Made by a program: the position numbers and the translations under genes
From: Hyphomicrobiales bacterium
GTDB taxonomy: Bacteria > Pseudomonadota > Alphaproteobacteria > Rhizobiales > Rhizobiaceae
Length of the DNA stretch: 64,000 nucleotides
Direction: 5' to 3'
Assembly (NCBI GenBank): GCA_900468065.1
Contig: UBTA01000063.1
Span: forward strand, 40,512 to 104,511
Shown here: one piece after another, positions 9,590-18,474 of the stretch
How the letters are laid out: the number at the start of each line of letters is the position of its first letter
How positions within the stretch are numbered: position 1 is the first letter of the stretch
Notes under the pieces: generated by a model
Told to the model about the DNA's origin: nothing
The model's input: only the letters and a program-made list of their open reading frames with translations
The model's database searches: none

Positions 9590-9936
9590 TTTTAGAACCT
9601 TTTTCTGTTGTCTTTGTTCTTGTCCCGCACAGCTGCACTTGGATGCAGCTACGGCCCCCGCCACCCTCCTGGCGCGAGTACCGTCTATCTCATGCTCAAA
9701 ACCGCGCAGGGTCAAGACACGTTGCCGATTTTCCGGGCTGGGCTACCAAAATCGTTGATTGCGCCGGATGTTTAGGCAGTTTTGGATGCTTTGGTGCACT
9801 TTTTTGTTCAAAAATTCGCCAGAACTTGAGTTTTCCACCCTTGTGCCGGAGTGCCGCAGCGGAAGTCCCTTGACCCCCCGGTTCTGCGGGCGGAAAAGTG
9901 TTCGGACATGCAATTTCACAAGCGGACGTTATCCCC
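9590..9936. other. Intergenic region between divergent aapJ and metC
   Basis: This 347-base stretch has no convincing gene. It must hold both promoters. The only clear structure is the 7-bp inverted repeat at 9631-9650. It becomes AT-richer around 9770-9840, the likely promoter area. No known methionine riboswitch was recognised upstream of metC. Confidence 0.6.
9631..9650 (-). promoter_or_regulatory. Inverted repeat in the aapJ leader
   Basis: A perfect 7-bp inverted repeat (arms 9631-9637 and 9644-9650, six-base loop) lies about 42-61 bases upstream of the aapJ start. It could be an RNA hairpin in the leader or an operator. The sequence alone cannot decide. Confidence 0.4.
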
Positions 9937-11127
9937 ATGACTGAAAAGAATGATTTCCTCGCCGGCGCCGGCGTGAACACCCGGCTGTCGCATATCGGCA
10001 ACTCACCCTTTGACTTCCATGGCTTCGTCAATCCGCCTGTGGTTCATGCGTCTACGGTATTGTTTCCAAACGCAAAAGCCATGGAAACAAAGTCACAGAA
10101 ATACACGTACGGGACGCGCGGAACGCCCACCACCGATGCTTTGTGCGAGGCGATCGATGCGCTGGAAGGTTCGGCAGGCACGGTCCTCGTGCCGTCGGGG
10201 CTGGCCGCTGTCACAGTGCCGTTCCTGGCCTTCCTGTCGGCCGGCGATCATGCTCTGATCGTCGATTCGGTCTATTTCCCGACCCGGCATTTTTGCGACA
10301 CGATGTTGAAAAGGCTTGGTGTCATTGTCGAGTACTACGACCCGATGGTCGGCGCCGGTATCGAAAGCCTGATCAAGCCGAACACCAAGCTCGTTCACAC
10401 CGAAGCGCCGGGCTCCAACACGTTTGAGATGCAGGATATCCGCGCGATTTCCGCCGTCGCGCATCGCCATGGCTGCGTGGTGACGATGGACAATACCTGG
10501 GCAACGCCACTCTATTTCAAGCCACTGGATCATGGTGTCGACATATCGATCCACGCGGCGACCAAATATCCGTCCGGTCATTCCGATATTCTGATGGGCA
10601 CGGTCTCTGCCAATGCGGCCCATTGGGAGCAATTGCTGGACGCGCATGGTGCTCTTGGCCTCTGTGGGGCACCCGATGACAGCTACCAGATTTTGCGTGG
10701 CCTTCGCACGATGGGCATCCGGCTGGAGCGCCATCAGGAAAGCACGCTCAACGTCGCCCGATGGCTGGAAGAACGTGACGACGTTGCCCGTGTCCTACAT
10801 CCGGCCTTGCCGAGCTTTCCCGGTCATGACCTGTGGAAGCGGGATTTCACCGGATCGAGCGGTATCTTTTCCTTTGTCCTCAAGGCTGAAAGCGCGGATC
10901 GGTTCAAGCCGAAGGCGCATGCCTTCCTTGATGCCCTGTCGATCTTCGGGCTCGGCTGGTCCTGGGGTGGTTTTGAGAGCCTGGCCGTGCATGTCGGTCT
11001 TTCCGACCGCACAATCTGCAAGGCACCGAGCGAAGGTCCCGTCATCCGGCTGCAGATCGGGCTTGAGGATGTTGTGGACCTGCGCAAGGATATCGAGGCT
11101 GGTTTCACGGCGGCAAAGGCCGTCTGA
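9937..11127 (+). CDS. metC: Cystathionine beta-lyase MetC
   Basis: This 396-residue PLP enzyme of the Cys/Met metabolism family converts cystathionine to homocysteine, pyruvate and ammonia. Visible features are the Y-x-Y-G-T-R-G-T-P-T-T segment (about 56-66), the cofactor Asp185 in M-D-N-T-W-A-T, and the PLP Schiff-base Lys210 in A-A-T-K-Y-P-S-G-H. ATG 9937 fits conserved lengths; the upstream in-frame ATG at 9898 would add 13 poorly conserved residues. It is transcribed away from aapJ and ends three bases from the convergent monooxygenase gene. The family also contains cystathionine gamma-synthases, but gene context favours MetC. Confidence 0.9.
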   Translation: MTEKNDFLAGAGVNTRLSHIGNSPFDFHGFVNPPVVHASTVLFPNAKAMETKSQKYTYGTRGTPTTDALCEAIDALEGSAGTVLVPSGLAAVTVPFLAFLSAGDHALIVDSVYFPTRHFCDTMLKRLGVIVEYYDPMVGAGIESLIKPNTKLVHTEAPGSNTFEMQDIRAISAVAHRHGCVVTMDNTWATPLYFKPLDHGVDISIHAATKYPSGHSDILMGTVSANAAHWEQLLDAHGALGLCGAPDDSYQILRGLRTMGIRLERHQESTLNVARWLEERDDVARVLHPALPSFPGHDLWKRDFTGSSGIFSFVLKAESADRFKPKAHAFLDALSIFGLGWSWGGFESLAVHVGLSDRTICKAPSEGPVIRLQIGLEDVVDLRKDIEAGFTAAKAV

Positions 11128-11130
11128 TCG

Positions 11131-12291
11131 TCAGTCCTTCGGCTCGTATCCATAGAGCCAGTCGAAATCTGCGGCCAGACTTTCCGGCCGCCGCAGGGAT
11201 AGAACCAGATCACGCCCGAGTCGCACCGGGCCGCGGGCGTGATAGGCAAAACGATTGAAGGCTCCGCGGGAGCGGACGCGCGCGACCCGGCTTTGGCGGT
11301 GATCGGCAAAGGCGGCAAGCGGCTTTCCACCGGCCACGAAGGATGCAAGCTCGAACGCATCCTCGATCGCCATCGCAGCCCCCTGCGCCGCAAACGGCAT
11401 CATCGCATGGGCTGCGTCGCCGATCAGGACCACATCGTCGCCCTGGTTCCAGGCGCCGTCATTCACGTGATAAAGTGGCCACACTGTTGGCTCGACCGCA
11501 TGCCGCAGCAGATCGATGATCTGAGCATGCCATCCGGAAAAGGCCTCCAGCAACCGCTGGCGGCTTATCTCCGGGGGCAGGGTGCTGTCCCATGATTTCC
11601 CGGGATCGGCACCGCTGGTAATGGCAACCACATTGAAACTGCGTGCGCGCTGCAGCGGGTAGACGACGAGGTGCGAACCGCTGCCAAGAAAGGCGGTGAC
11701 TTTGGTTGTGTCGAAAAAAGCCGGAGCCTCAGCCTCACCGAGCGTGAAGCGCCAGGCTACATTGCCGGAAAAGCTTGCTTTTCCAGCACCTTCGACCCGC
11801 TTTCTGAGGTTTGACCAGACCCCATCGGCTCCGACCACAAGGCGCGGTTCGCTGCCGATCATCCCTGCAATACCGTGTTGCGCGGTATCACCGATCTCCA
11901 TGCCGAGATGAAGGTGGCACAGTGGATTGGCATTTACGGCATCTAACAACGTCTTCTGGAGGTCCGCTCTGTGGAGAACACCATAAGGTGATTTCCAACG
12001 ACTGCGCGCGAATTCGCCGGATGGGACGGATGCTATCGTTTTCAGCGATACTCCGCTGACGAGAGTGATCGCCTGCGGTTCGCTCCATACTTTTTCCAGC
12101 TGCAGGAGAAGCCCGAGCTTCGTCAGGATACGTGTTGCATTGGGGGATAGCTGTAATCCGGCGCCGGTCTCGCTGAGCACGGTCGTCCGCTCGAAGATCT
12201 CAGTTTGGATACCCTTGCGGGCAAAACTGAGGGCCGCCGTCAGGCCGGCTATGCCGGCGCCGGCGATCGCAACGGGCTGGTGCCTGTTCAT
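11131..12291 (-). CDS. FAD-dependent monooxygenase (salicylate hydroxylase-like)
   Basis: This 386-residue flavoprotein aromatic hydroxylase has the N-terminal FAD dinucleotide motif G-A-G-I-A-G (11-16) and the second FAD motif L-I-G-D-A-A-H-A-M-M-P with A-A-Q-G-A near residue 290. That layout is typical of salicylate and hydroxybenzoate monooxygenases. These use NAD(P)H and O2 to hydroxylate an aromatic ring; the true substrate cannot be read. It lies 18 bases downstream of a small zinc-binding protein gene, so the two probably form an operon, and it converges on metC. Confidence 0.82.
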   Translation of the reverse strand: MNRHQPVAIAGAGIAGLTAALSFARKGIQTEIFERTTVLSETGAGLQLSPNATRILTKLGLLLQLEKVWSEPQAITLVSGVSLKTIASVPSGEFARSRWKSPYGVLHRADLQKTLLDAVNANPLCHLHLGMEIGDTAQHGIAGMIGSEPRLVVGADGVWSNLRKRVEGAGKASFSGNVAWRFTLGEAEAPAFFDTTKVTAFLGSGSHLVVYPLQRARSFNVVAITSGADPGKSWDSTLPPEISRQRLLEAFSGWHAQIIDLLRHAVEPTVWPLYHVNDGAWNQGDDVVLIGDAAHAMMPFAAQGAAMAIEDAFELASFVAGGKPLAAFADHRQSRVARVRSRGAFNRFAYHARGPVRLGRDLVLSLRRPESLAADFDWLYGYEPKD

Positions 12292-12309
12292 GTCCGCAGC
12301 GTTTGCCGC

Positions 12310-12555
12310 TCAGGCCGCCTTTGCATTGAACGTGCAGCCGTCCGGCACCGTCTGGTCCGCATGGAGCTTGGCGTTGTACCGGTAGAGCGTCGAGCAGTAG
12401 GAACAGACTTTTTCGTTGTCGTCGCCCATGTCGATATAGATGTGCGGATGATCGAAGGGCACGGATGCACCTGTGCACATGAATTCCTTGACGCCGACCT
12501 CGATGACCGCGTGGCCGCCATCGTTTTGAAAGTGGGGAATACCGTGCCCGGCCAT
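12310..12555 (-). CDS. Small zinc-finger (CHCC-type) protein
   Basis: This 81-residue protein has Cys27, His residues near 36-38 and a C-S-Y-C pair at 51-54. The pattern matches the zf-CHCC family, related to the zinc-binding tail of mitochondrial complex I subunit NDUFS6. ATG 12555 has a GGAG ribosome site seven bases upstream; a much longer frame on this strand extends antisense through the hydrolase gene and is not real. The gene precedes the flavin monooxygenase on the same strand. A role in complex I assembly is possible by homology but unproven here. Confidence 0.85.
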   Translation of the reverse strand: MAGHGIPHFQNDGGHAVIEVGVKEFMCTGASVPFDHPHIYIDMGDDNEKVCSYCSTLYRYNAKLHADQTVPDGCTFNAKAA

Positions 12556-12720
12556 GTCATGCTCCGTCGTGTAGAAGAATAGTCGAATTTGGCCGCACCA
12601 TAGAAAGCTTTGCGTCAAAAGTGTAGCGGCAAAGACGCCGCGCCCGCGGGTTTTTTTGGCGTGCCGGGGTTTTCCCGGCGCTGCCGCTGTCATAGGTTCG
12701 CTTAAAACAGGACGCATGCC

Positions 12721-13506
12721 ATGGATCTGAACCCGCCCGCCTTTTCGACCTTCACCCATGATGGCCTGTCGATCGCCTATTTCGACGAGGGCGATCCATC
12801 CGGCGATCCGATCCTGCTGATCCATGGGTTTGCCTCCAGCGCTAATGTGAACTGGGTCTATCCCGGTTGGCTGAAGACGCTGGGTGATGCCGGGTACCGG
12901 GTAATCGCGCTCGACAATCGCGGCCACGGTGCAAGCGACAAGCCGCATGATCCGAACGTCTATCATCCGCCGGCGATGGCTGGCGATGCCGTGGCGCTGC
13001 TGGATCACCTGGGCATCGCCGAAACCCATGTGATGGGCTATTCGATGGGCGCGCGCATTTCGACATTCCTGACGCTGGCGCATCCGAACCGCGTTCGGTC
13101 TCTCGTTCTCGGTGGGCTTGGTATCGGCATGGTGACTGGTGTCGGCGATTGGGACCCAATTGCCGATGCGCTGAATGCACCATCTCTCGATGTGGTCACC
13201 CATGAGCGGGGGCGGATGTTTCGCGCCTTTGCAGATCAGACAAAAAGCGACCGCAAGGCGCTGGCCGCCTGTATCTCCACCTCGCGCGACTTGCTGTCTG
13301 TCGACGATATGGGCCGCATCGATGTACCGGTCTTGATCGCGGTCGGGACGAAGGATGACATTGCCGGCTCGCCGCAGGAGCTGGCCGCACTCATTCCGCA
13401 TGCCGTGGCGCTGGATATTCCCGGCCGCGATCACATGCTTGCCGTTGGCGACAGGGTCTTCAAGAAGGCCGCGCTTGAGTTTTGGGCCAAGGTCGGGCAA
13501 GCGTAA
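12721..13506 (+). CDS. Alpha/beta hydrolase
   Basis: This 261-residue hydrolase has the oxyanion segment H-G-F (35-37), the nucleophile elbow G-Y-S-M-G with Ser108, an acid candidate at Asp212/213 in G-T-K-D-D, and His238 in G-R-D-H-M. The triad is therefore complete and properly spaced. The substrate is unknown; relatives include esterases and C-C bond hydrolases. The N-terminal D-N-R-G-H-G-A-S motif is typical. It is divergent from the zinc-finger gene, with cysE about 100 bases downstream on the same strand. Confidence 0.85.
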   Translation: MDLNPPAFSTFTHDGLSIAYFDEGDPSGDPILLIHGFASSANVNWVYPGWLKTLGDAGYRVIALDNRGHGASDKPHDPNVYHPPAMAGDAVALLDHLGIAETHVMGYSMGARISTFLTLAHPNRVRSLVLGGLGIGMVTGVGDWDPIADALNAPSLDVVTHERGRMFRAFADQTKSDRKALAACISTSRDLLSVDDMGRIDVPVLIAVGTKDDIAGSPQELAALIPHAVALDIPGRDHMLAVGDRVFKKAALEFWAKVGQA

Positions 13507-13607
13507 AGCCTGATAAGCGTTTTGAGCGTCTATTTCGGGACGGCCATTTATATCCAGTGCTATTTGGCCTATATCTGATGGAAGACGGACTACGAAGGAG
13601 AGTGGCG

Positions 13608-14435
13608 ATGGTCGCCAGGACTGACATACGCCCGACCGAAACCGTGAAGATCATGGATCCGATCTGGGATAGTCTGCAGGAAGAGGCGCGGATCGCTGCC
13701 CAGCAGGATCCTTTGCTCGCGGCATTCCTGTATTCCGTCATCATCAATCAGCGGTCGCTGGAAGATAGCGTCATCTACCGGATCTGCGAGCGGCTCGATC
13801 ATCCCGATCTTCAAGCCAACCTCCTGCGCCAGACCTTTTCCGAAATGCTCGACGACTGGCCGGAATGGGGCAGCATCCTGCGGGTTGATATCCAGGCCGT
13901 CTACGACCGCGATCCGGCCTGCACGCGTTTTCTCGAGGCAATCCTTTATTTCAAGGGGTTTCACGCCATCCAGACCCACCGCCTGGCGCACTGGCTGATG
14001 AATCGCGGACGCCGCGATTTCGCACTCTATCTTCAGAGCCGTTCTTCCTCCGTTTTCCAGACCGACATCAACCCGGCGGCGCGTATCGGCAAGGGGATTT
14101 TCCTTGATCACGCGACCGGGCTTGTCGTCGGTGAAACCGCTGTTATCGGCGACAACGTCTCCATTCTGCATGGGGTGACGCTCGGCGGCACCGGCAAGGA
14201 GGGGAGCGACCGTCACCCGAAGATCGGCAACGGCGTGTTGATCGGCGCTGGCGCAAAAATTCTCGGCAATATCCACATCGGCCATTGCTCGCGTGTCGCG
14301 GCTGGCTCCGTCGTGCTCAAGGAGGTCCCGCCCAAGACCACCGTCGCCGGGGTTCCTGCCCGTGTTGTCGGTGAGGCCGGCTGCTCTGAACCGTCCCGTT
14401 CAATGGATCAGTTGCTGGTTTCCTTCGAGATCTGA
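13608..14435 (+). CDS. cysE: Serine O-acetyltransferase CysE
   Basis: This 275-residue enzyme transfers acetyl from acetyl-CoA to L-serine, the first step of cysteine synthesis. It has an N-terminal helical SATase domain followed by a left-handed beta-helix of hexapeptide repeats, with the conserved D-H-A-T-G and L-H-G-V-T-L-G-G-T-G-K segments of the active site. ATG 13608 is preferred because AAGGAG precedes it at eight bases; the in-frame start at 13482 overlaps the hydrolase gene and adds unconserved sequence. It works in the same sulfur-assimilation branch that feeds MetC. Confidence 0.94.
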   Translation: MVARTDIRPTETVKIMDPIWDSLQEEARIAAQQDPLLAAFLYSVIINQRSLEDSVIYRICERLDHPDLQANLLRQTFSEMLDDWPEWGSILRVDIQAVYDRDPACTRFLEAILYFKGFHAIQTHRLAHWLMNRGRRDFALYLQSRSSSVFQTDINPAARIGKGIFLDHATGLVVGETAVIGDNVSILHGVTLGGTGKEGSDRHPKIGNGVLIGAGAKILGNIHIGHCSRVAAGSVVLKEVPPKTTVAGVPARVVGEAGCSEPSRSMDQLLVSFEI

Positions 14436-14533
14436 ACCGGTGATTTGCCGCTTGGCGACCAGCCCAGGGGGTTTACACCGATTGAGCCGCTGTGCGAGAA
14501 GCGGCGCAAATCAAACTGCCACGGAGAAAAGAC

Positions 14534-14737
14534 TTGAAGCCCGAAGAAATCAAAAAGCTCGAAGCCTATTTCAAGCGCACGTTCAACCAGGCAATGGTCA
14601 TCAAGGCGCGGCCGAAAAAAGATGAATCCGCCGAGGTTTACCTGGGCGACGAGTTTCTGGGTGTGATCTTCCGCGACGAGGAAGACGGCGAACTGTCCTA
14701 CAGCTTCTCGATGGCGATCCTCGATATCGATCTCTGA
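14534..14737 (+). CDS. DUF3126 family protein
   Basis: This 67-residue acidic/basic protein of unknown function is found widely in Rhizobiales. The start is taken as TTG 14534 because GGAG lies seven bases upstream and the product then begins M-K-P-E-E-I-K-K, as relatives do; an upstream in-frame start at 14492 would add 14 residues without a ribosome site. It has a beta-rich second half. It lies downstream of cysE and ends before a clear terminator. No function is inferred. Confidence 0.8.
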   Translation: MKPEEIKKLEAYFKRTFNQAMVIKARPKKDESAEVYLGDEFLGVIFRDEEDGELSYSFSMAILDIDL

Positions 14738-14766
14738 TCGCTCTTTCTGGTTGTGCGAATGATTTG

Positions 14767-14792
14767 ACCCGGCCCTGACCTTCAGGCCGGGT
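14767..14792 (+). terminator. Rho-independent terminator after the DUF3126 gene
   Basis: An 11-bp GC-rich stem with one bulged C and a three-base loop is followed by a run of five T, 29 bases after the DUF3126 stop. It probably ends the cysE-DUF3126 transcript. Confidence 0.85.
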
Positions 14793-14888
14793 TTTTGTTA
14801 AAATCATACTTTTCCGATTATTTTTTCGCGAAGAATCGACCCGATTCCGTGCTTTTTCATCAAGCTGTTGCAATGAAAGGATTTTATC

Positions 14889-14933
14889 GCAGTGCACGTA
14901 TACATTGACTTTATTGTGCAGTGCACATAAAAT
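14889..14933 (+). promoter_or_regulatory. Phasin promoter with TGC-rich palindromic operator
   Basis: A near-consensus sigma70 promoter is visible: TTGACT (14905-14910), a 17-base spacer, then TAAAAT (14928-14933). The 13-base palindrome TGTGCA-G-TGCACA fills the spacer (14915-14927). A second copy of its core GCAGTGCAC lies at 14889-14897, just upstream of the -35 box. A repressor bound here would block polymerase. TGC-rich sites of this kind are described for the PHA regulator PhaR, which represses phasin genes; the link here is inferred. Confidence 0.65.
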
Positions 14934-14968
14934 ATTGCCATTGCGAGCGTCACAAAAGGAGCAGCCTG

Positions 14969-15322
14969 ATGTTCAATTTCGAAGATGCGAATAAAAAAAG
15001 CAAAGAGAACATGGATACGTTGTTGAAGAGCTATGCGTCGTTGACGAAGGCCTTTCAGGCAATCGCCACCGAAGCCGCCGACTACTCCAAGAAGGCCTTT
15101 GAAGACAGCGTTGCCCACATCGAGAAGATCAGCACCGTCAAGAGCGTCGAAGCCGCTTTCGAGCTGCAGACCAGCTACGTGAAGACCGCTTACGAAGGCT
15201 ATGTCGCAGAAGCCACCAAGATCGGCGAAATGTATGCCGATCTGGCCAAGGACACCTACAAGCCTTACGAAGCGCCGGTTGCCAAGGCAACGGCCGCTGT
15301 GAAGGCCGCCGTCGCCGCTTAA
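14969..15322 (+). CDS. Phasin family protein
   Basis: This 117-residue, almost entirely helical protein has the amphipathic heptad pattern and Ala-rich C-terminus of phasins, which coat polyhydroxyalkanoate granules. ATG 14969 has AAAGGAGC upstream; an earlier GTG at 14921 lies inside the operator and is rejected. The gene stands alone between two terminators and has its own strong promoter with a palindromic operator, consistent with control by cellular PHA level. Rhizobia make PHB during carbon excess and symbiosis. The exact granule role is inferred from the family. Confidence 0.88.
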   Translation: MFNFEDANKKSKENMDTLLKSYASLTKAFQAIATEAADYSKKAFEDSVAHIEKISTVKSVEAAFELQTSYVKTAYEGYVAEATKIGEMYADLAKDTYKPYEAPVAKATAAVKAAVAA

Positions 15323-15350
15323 GGCCACGAGCACGCATCTCCATCCCTGA

Positions 15351-15382
15351 AAAACCGGTTGCGCATCCCGCGGCCGGTTTTT
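15351..15382 (+). terminator. Terminator after the phasin gene
   Basis: An 8-bp stem AAAACCGG/CCGGTTTT flanks a 15-base loop and is followed by further T residues, 29 bases past the stop codon. Confidence 0.75.
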
Positions 15383-15573
15383 TGTTGTCTATGCGCGACA
15401 TTGGCGATAGGCGGCGTGAAGAAAGTTGGTCAATCTTGTGCCTCGCGACGCAAATATGATTGCAGTGCAGCCGAACAGCCTTAAAATCTAAAAAAGAACC
15501 ACTAGATTAAGTGTCACGAACAGGTCGCAAATTTCTCCCAAGCATTTGCGGCTGGACAAGGGAATGAAGTAGA

Positions 15574-15927
15574 ATGATCGCCATGCCGGTCCGGATGCAA
15601 AACGACAGCGACGGGGATGGGGGCAACGCCAACCGTGGCACGTCCGTCATCACTCGGACACAGCCGAAGACCAAGAAGCCGAGCCTTTATCGCGTCCTGC
15701 TTCTGAACGACGACTATACGCCTATGGAATTCGTGATCCATATTCTGGAGCGTTTTTTCCAGAAGGACCGCGAAGCGGCAACTCTGATCATGCTGCATGT
15801 TCACAATCACGGCGTGGGTGAATGCGGTGTTTTCACCTACGAAGTTGCCGAAACCAAAGTGACGCAGGTGATGGATTTTGCCCGCGAGCATCAGCATCCG
15901 CTGCAATGCGTCATGGAAAAGAAATGA
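15574..15927 (+). CDS. clpS: ATP-dependent Clp protease adaptor ClpS
   Basis: This 117-residue N-recognin adaptor delivers proteins with destabilising N-terminal residues to ClpAP. The core [11 protein letters not shown] holds the acidic residues that bind the substrate amino group, and H-x-H-N-H-G-x-G and the C-terminal Q-C-V-M-E-K are conserved. The first 35 residues are a polar, flexible extension longer than in E. coli. It precedes clpA by nine bases. The ribosome site before ATG 15574 is weak; the nearby M-P-V start is possible. Confidence 0.93.
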   Translation: MIAMPVRMQNDSDGDGGNANRGTSVITRTQPKTKKPSLYRVLLLNDDYTPMEFVIHILERFFQKDREAATLIMLHVHNHGVGECGVFTYEVAETKVTQVMDFAREHQHPLQCVMEKK

Positions 15928-15936
15928 GGAACTGAC

Positions 15937-18456
15937 GTGCCAACATTTTCAACAAGCCTTGAAAAAGCCCTGCACCAGGCTCTGACGCTGGCCAATGAGC
16001 GCCATCACGAATATGCGACCCTGGAGCACCTCCTGTTGGCGTTGATCGACGATGCCGATGCGGCAGCTGTCATGGGCGCGTGCAACGTCAATCTCGACGC
16101 ACTGCGCAAGACCGTATCCGACTATGTCGATAATGAACTTGGCAATTTGGTCACCGGTTACGATGAGGATTCCAAGCCGACGGCAGGTTTCCAGCGCGTC
16201 ATCCAGCGTGCGGTCATCCATGTCCAATCGTCCGGTCGCGAGGAAGTGACCGGCGCCAACGTGCTTGTCGCGATCTTTGCCGAACGCGAGAGCCATGCAG
16301 CCTACTTTCTGCAGGAACAGGAAATGACGCGCTACGACGCCGTCAACTTCATATCTCATGGCATCGGCAAGCGGCCCGGTGCGTCCGAGGCGCGTGCGCC
16401 GCGTGGGGCCGATGAGCCGGAATCCGAGCAGAAGGCATCGCGCGAGCAGGATGAAAGCAGCCCGAAGAAGCAGCAGGATGCGCTGACGGCCTATTGCGTC
16501 AATCTCAACGAGAAAGCCAAGGTCGGCAAGATCGATCCGCTGATCGGCCGCCATGCCGAGGTCAACCGGACGATCCAGATTCTCTGCCGCCGTTCCAAGA
16601 ACAACCCGCTTTACGTGGGCGACCCCGGCGTCGGCAAGACGGCGATCGCCGAAGGCTTGGCCAAGCGCATCGTCGAGAAGAAGGTTCCCGAAGCGTTGCA
16701 GGACGCGACGATCTTCTCGCTCGATATGGGCACGCTGCTCGCTGGCACTCGTTACCGTGGTGATTTCGAAGAGCGCCTGAAACAGGTGGTCAAGGAACTC
16801 GAGGAATATCCGGGTGCCGTGCTGTTCATCGACGAAATCCATACCGTCATCGGTGCTGGTGCTACGTCCGGCGGTGCCATGGATGCGTCCAACCTGTTGA
16901 AGCCGGCTCTGTCTTCGGGCGCGATCCGCTGCATCGGTTCGACCACCTACAAGGAATACCGCCAGTTCTTCGAAAAGGACCGTGCGCTGGTGCGCCGGTT
17001 CCAGAAGATCGATGTCAGCGAACCGACGATCGATGATGCCATCGAGATCATGAAGGGCCTGAAGCCTTATTTCGAGGACTATCACAAGCTGAAATACTCG
17101 AACGAGGCGATCAAGTCGGCTGTCGAGCTCTCGGCTCGCTATATCAACGACCGCAAGCTGCCGGATAAGGCGATCGACGTGATCGACGAAACCGGTGCGG
17201 CTCAGATGCTGCTGCCCGTCAGCAAGCGGCGCAAGCTGATCACCGAAAAGGAAATCGAGGCGACGATCGCAACGATGGCCCGCATTCCGCCGAAATCCGT
17301 TTCCAAGGACGATGAGGCCGTCCTCGCCAATCTGGAAAAGGAACTGCGCTCGGTCGTCTATGGCCAGGACCTGGCAATCGAGGCGCTTGCGTCGGCGATC
17401 AAGCTGGCCCGTGCCGGCCTGCGCGAACCGAACAAGCCGATCGGCTCCTACGTCTTCTCCGGCCCGACCGGTGTCGGTAAGACGGAAGTTGCCAAGCAGC
17501 TGGCGGCCTCGCTCGGCGTTGAACTCATCCGCTTCGACATGTCGGAGTACATGGAGCGCCACACCGTCTCGCGTCTGCTCGGTGCACCTCCCGGCTATGT
17601 CGGCTTCGATCAGGGCGGTCTGCTGACCGATGGCATCGACCAGCATCCGCATTCGGTTCTGCTGCTCGATGAAATCGAAAAAGCGCATCCGGACCTGTTC
17701 AATATTCTGTTGCAGGTCATGGATCACGGCTCCTTGACCGACCATAACGGCAAGAAGATCGACTTCCGCAACGTCATCCTGATCATGACGACCAATGCGG
17801 GTGCATCCGAGATGGCCAAGGCCGCGTTCGGCTTCGGTTCGGCAAAACGTGAAGGTGACGATGTGGAGGCGCTGAACCGCCTGTTCACGCCGGAATTCCG
17901 CAACCGTCTTGATGCGGTCATTCCGTTCGCCTCGCTGCCGACGCTGGTGATCCACCAGGTTGTACAGAAGTTCGTCATGCAGCTGGAAACCCAGCTTGCC
18001 GAACGCAACGTCACCTTCGACCTCCAGCCGGAAGCCATCGCCTGGCTGTCCGACAAGGGCTATGATGAAAAGATGGGTGCGCGGCCGCTGGCGCGTGTCA
18101 TCCAAGAACACATCAAGAAGCCGTTGGCCGATGAAATCCTTTTCGGCAAGCTGAAGAAGGGTGGCGTCGTCAAGGTGACCGTCGGAACCAAGCCGGATGG
18201 CGCCAAGGGCCTACTGCTTGACTACGTGCCGGAGACGGCGCGGATCAAGCCGAAGGCGGAGGTGGTGACCCCGGTAAAGAAGGCGTCGAAGGCTGCAAAG
18301 CCGAAGGAACTGGAAAGCGTCGGCGCTGAGCCCGAGGCGCCCGCCAAGCCGAAGAAGGCAGCCAAGGCCGCCAAGGCTGACGAACCGGTGAGCGCCAAAG
18401 CGGCCGAGCCGCCCCGCAAGGGAAGCACGGTACCCAAGGTGCCGCGCAAGAAGTAA
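15937..18456 (+). CDS. clpA: ATP-dependent Clp protease ATP-binding subunit ClpA
   Basis: This 839-residue AAA+ unfoldase feeds substrates to ClpP. It has an N-terminal Clp repeat domain, D1 with Walker A G-D-P-G-V-G-K-T, and D2 with G-P-T-G-V-G-K-T. The GTG start has GAGG upstream. The family core ends near residue 760; the last 75 or so residues form a Lys/Ala/Pro/Glu-rich, apparently disordered tail. Coupling with clpS is conserved. A perfect terminator follows. A very long open frame on the opposite strand is only a codon-bias shadow. Confidence 0.95.
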   Translation: MPTFSTSLEKALHQALTLANERHHEYATLEHLLLALIDDADAAAVMGACNVNLDALRKTVSDYVDNELGNLVTGYDEDSKPTAGFQRVIQRAVIHVQSSGREEVTGANVLVAIFAERESHAAYFLQEQEMTRYDAVNFISHGIGKRPGASEARAPRGADEPESEQKASREQDESSPKKQQDALTAYCVNLNEKAKVGKIDPLIGRHAEVNRTIQILCRRSKNNPLYVGDPGVGKTAIAEGLAKRIVEKKVPEALQDATIFSLDMGTLLAGTRYRGDFEERLKQVVKELEEYPGAVLFIDEIHTVIGAGATSGGAMDASNLLKPALSSGAIRCIGSTTYKEYRQFFEKDRALVRRFQKIDVSEPTIDDAIEIMKGLKPYFEDYHKLKYSNEAIKSAVELSARYINDRKLPDKAIDVIDETGAAQMLLPVSKRRKLITEKEIEATIATMARIPPKSVSKDDEAVLANLEKELRSVVYGQDLAIEALASAIKLARAGLREPNKPIGSYVFSGPTGVGKTEVAKQLAASLGVELIRFDMSEYMERHTVSRLLGAPPGYVGFDQGGLLTDGIDQHPHSVLLLDEIEKAHPDLFNILLQVMDHGSLTDHNGKKIDFRNVILIMTTNAGASEMAKAAFGFGSAKREGDDVEALNRLFTPEFRNRLDAVIPFASLPTLVIHQVVQKFVMQLETQLAERNVTFDLQPEAIAWLSDKGYDEKMGARPLARVIQEHIKKPLADEILFGKLKKGGVVKVTVGTKPDGAKGLLLDYVPETARIKPKAEVVTPVKKASKAAKPKELESVGAEPEAPAKPKKAAKAAKADEPVSAKAAEPPRKGSTVPKVPRKK

Positions 18457-18474
18457 TGTATCCCGAATAGAAAC

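Noticed and set aside
9840-9936. Possible SAM-responsive riboswitch before metC
   Set aside because: I could not match the conserved bases or the pseudoknot layout of SAM-II or other known classes.
12310-13500. A 396-codon minus-strand frame covering the hydrolase gene
   Set aside because: Only its last 81 codons make a known family (zinc finger) and those have their own ribosome site. The rest is antisense to the hydrolase.
15949-18111. A 720-codon open frame antisense to clpA
   Set aside because: It mirrors the codon bias of clpA, has no ribosome site and gives a protein with no recognisable domain.
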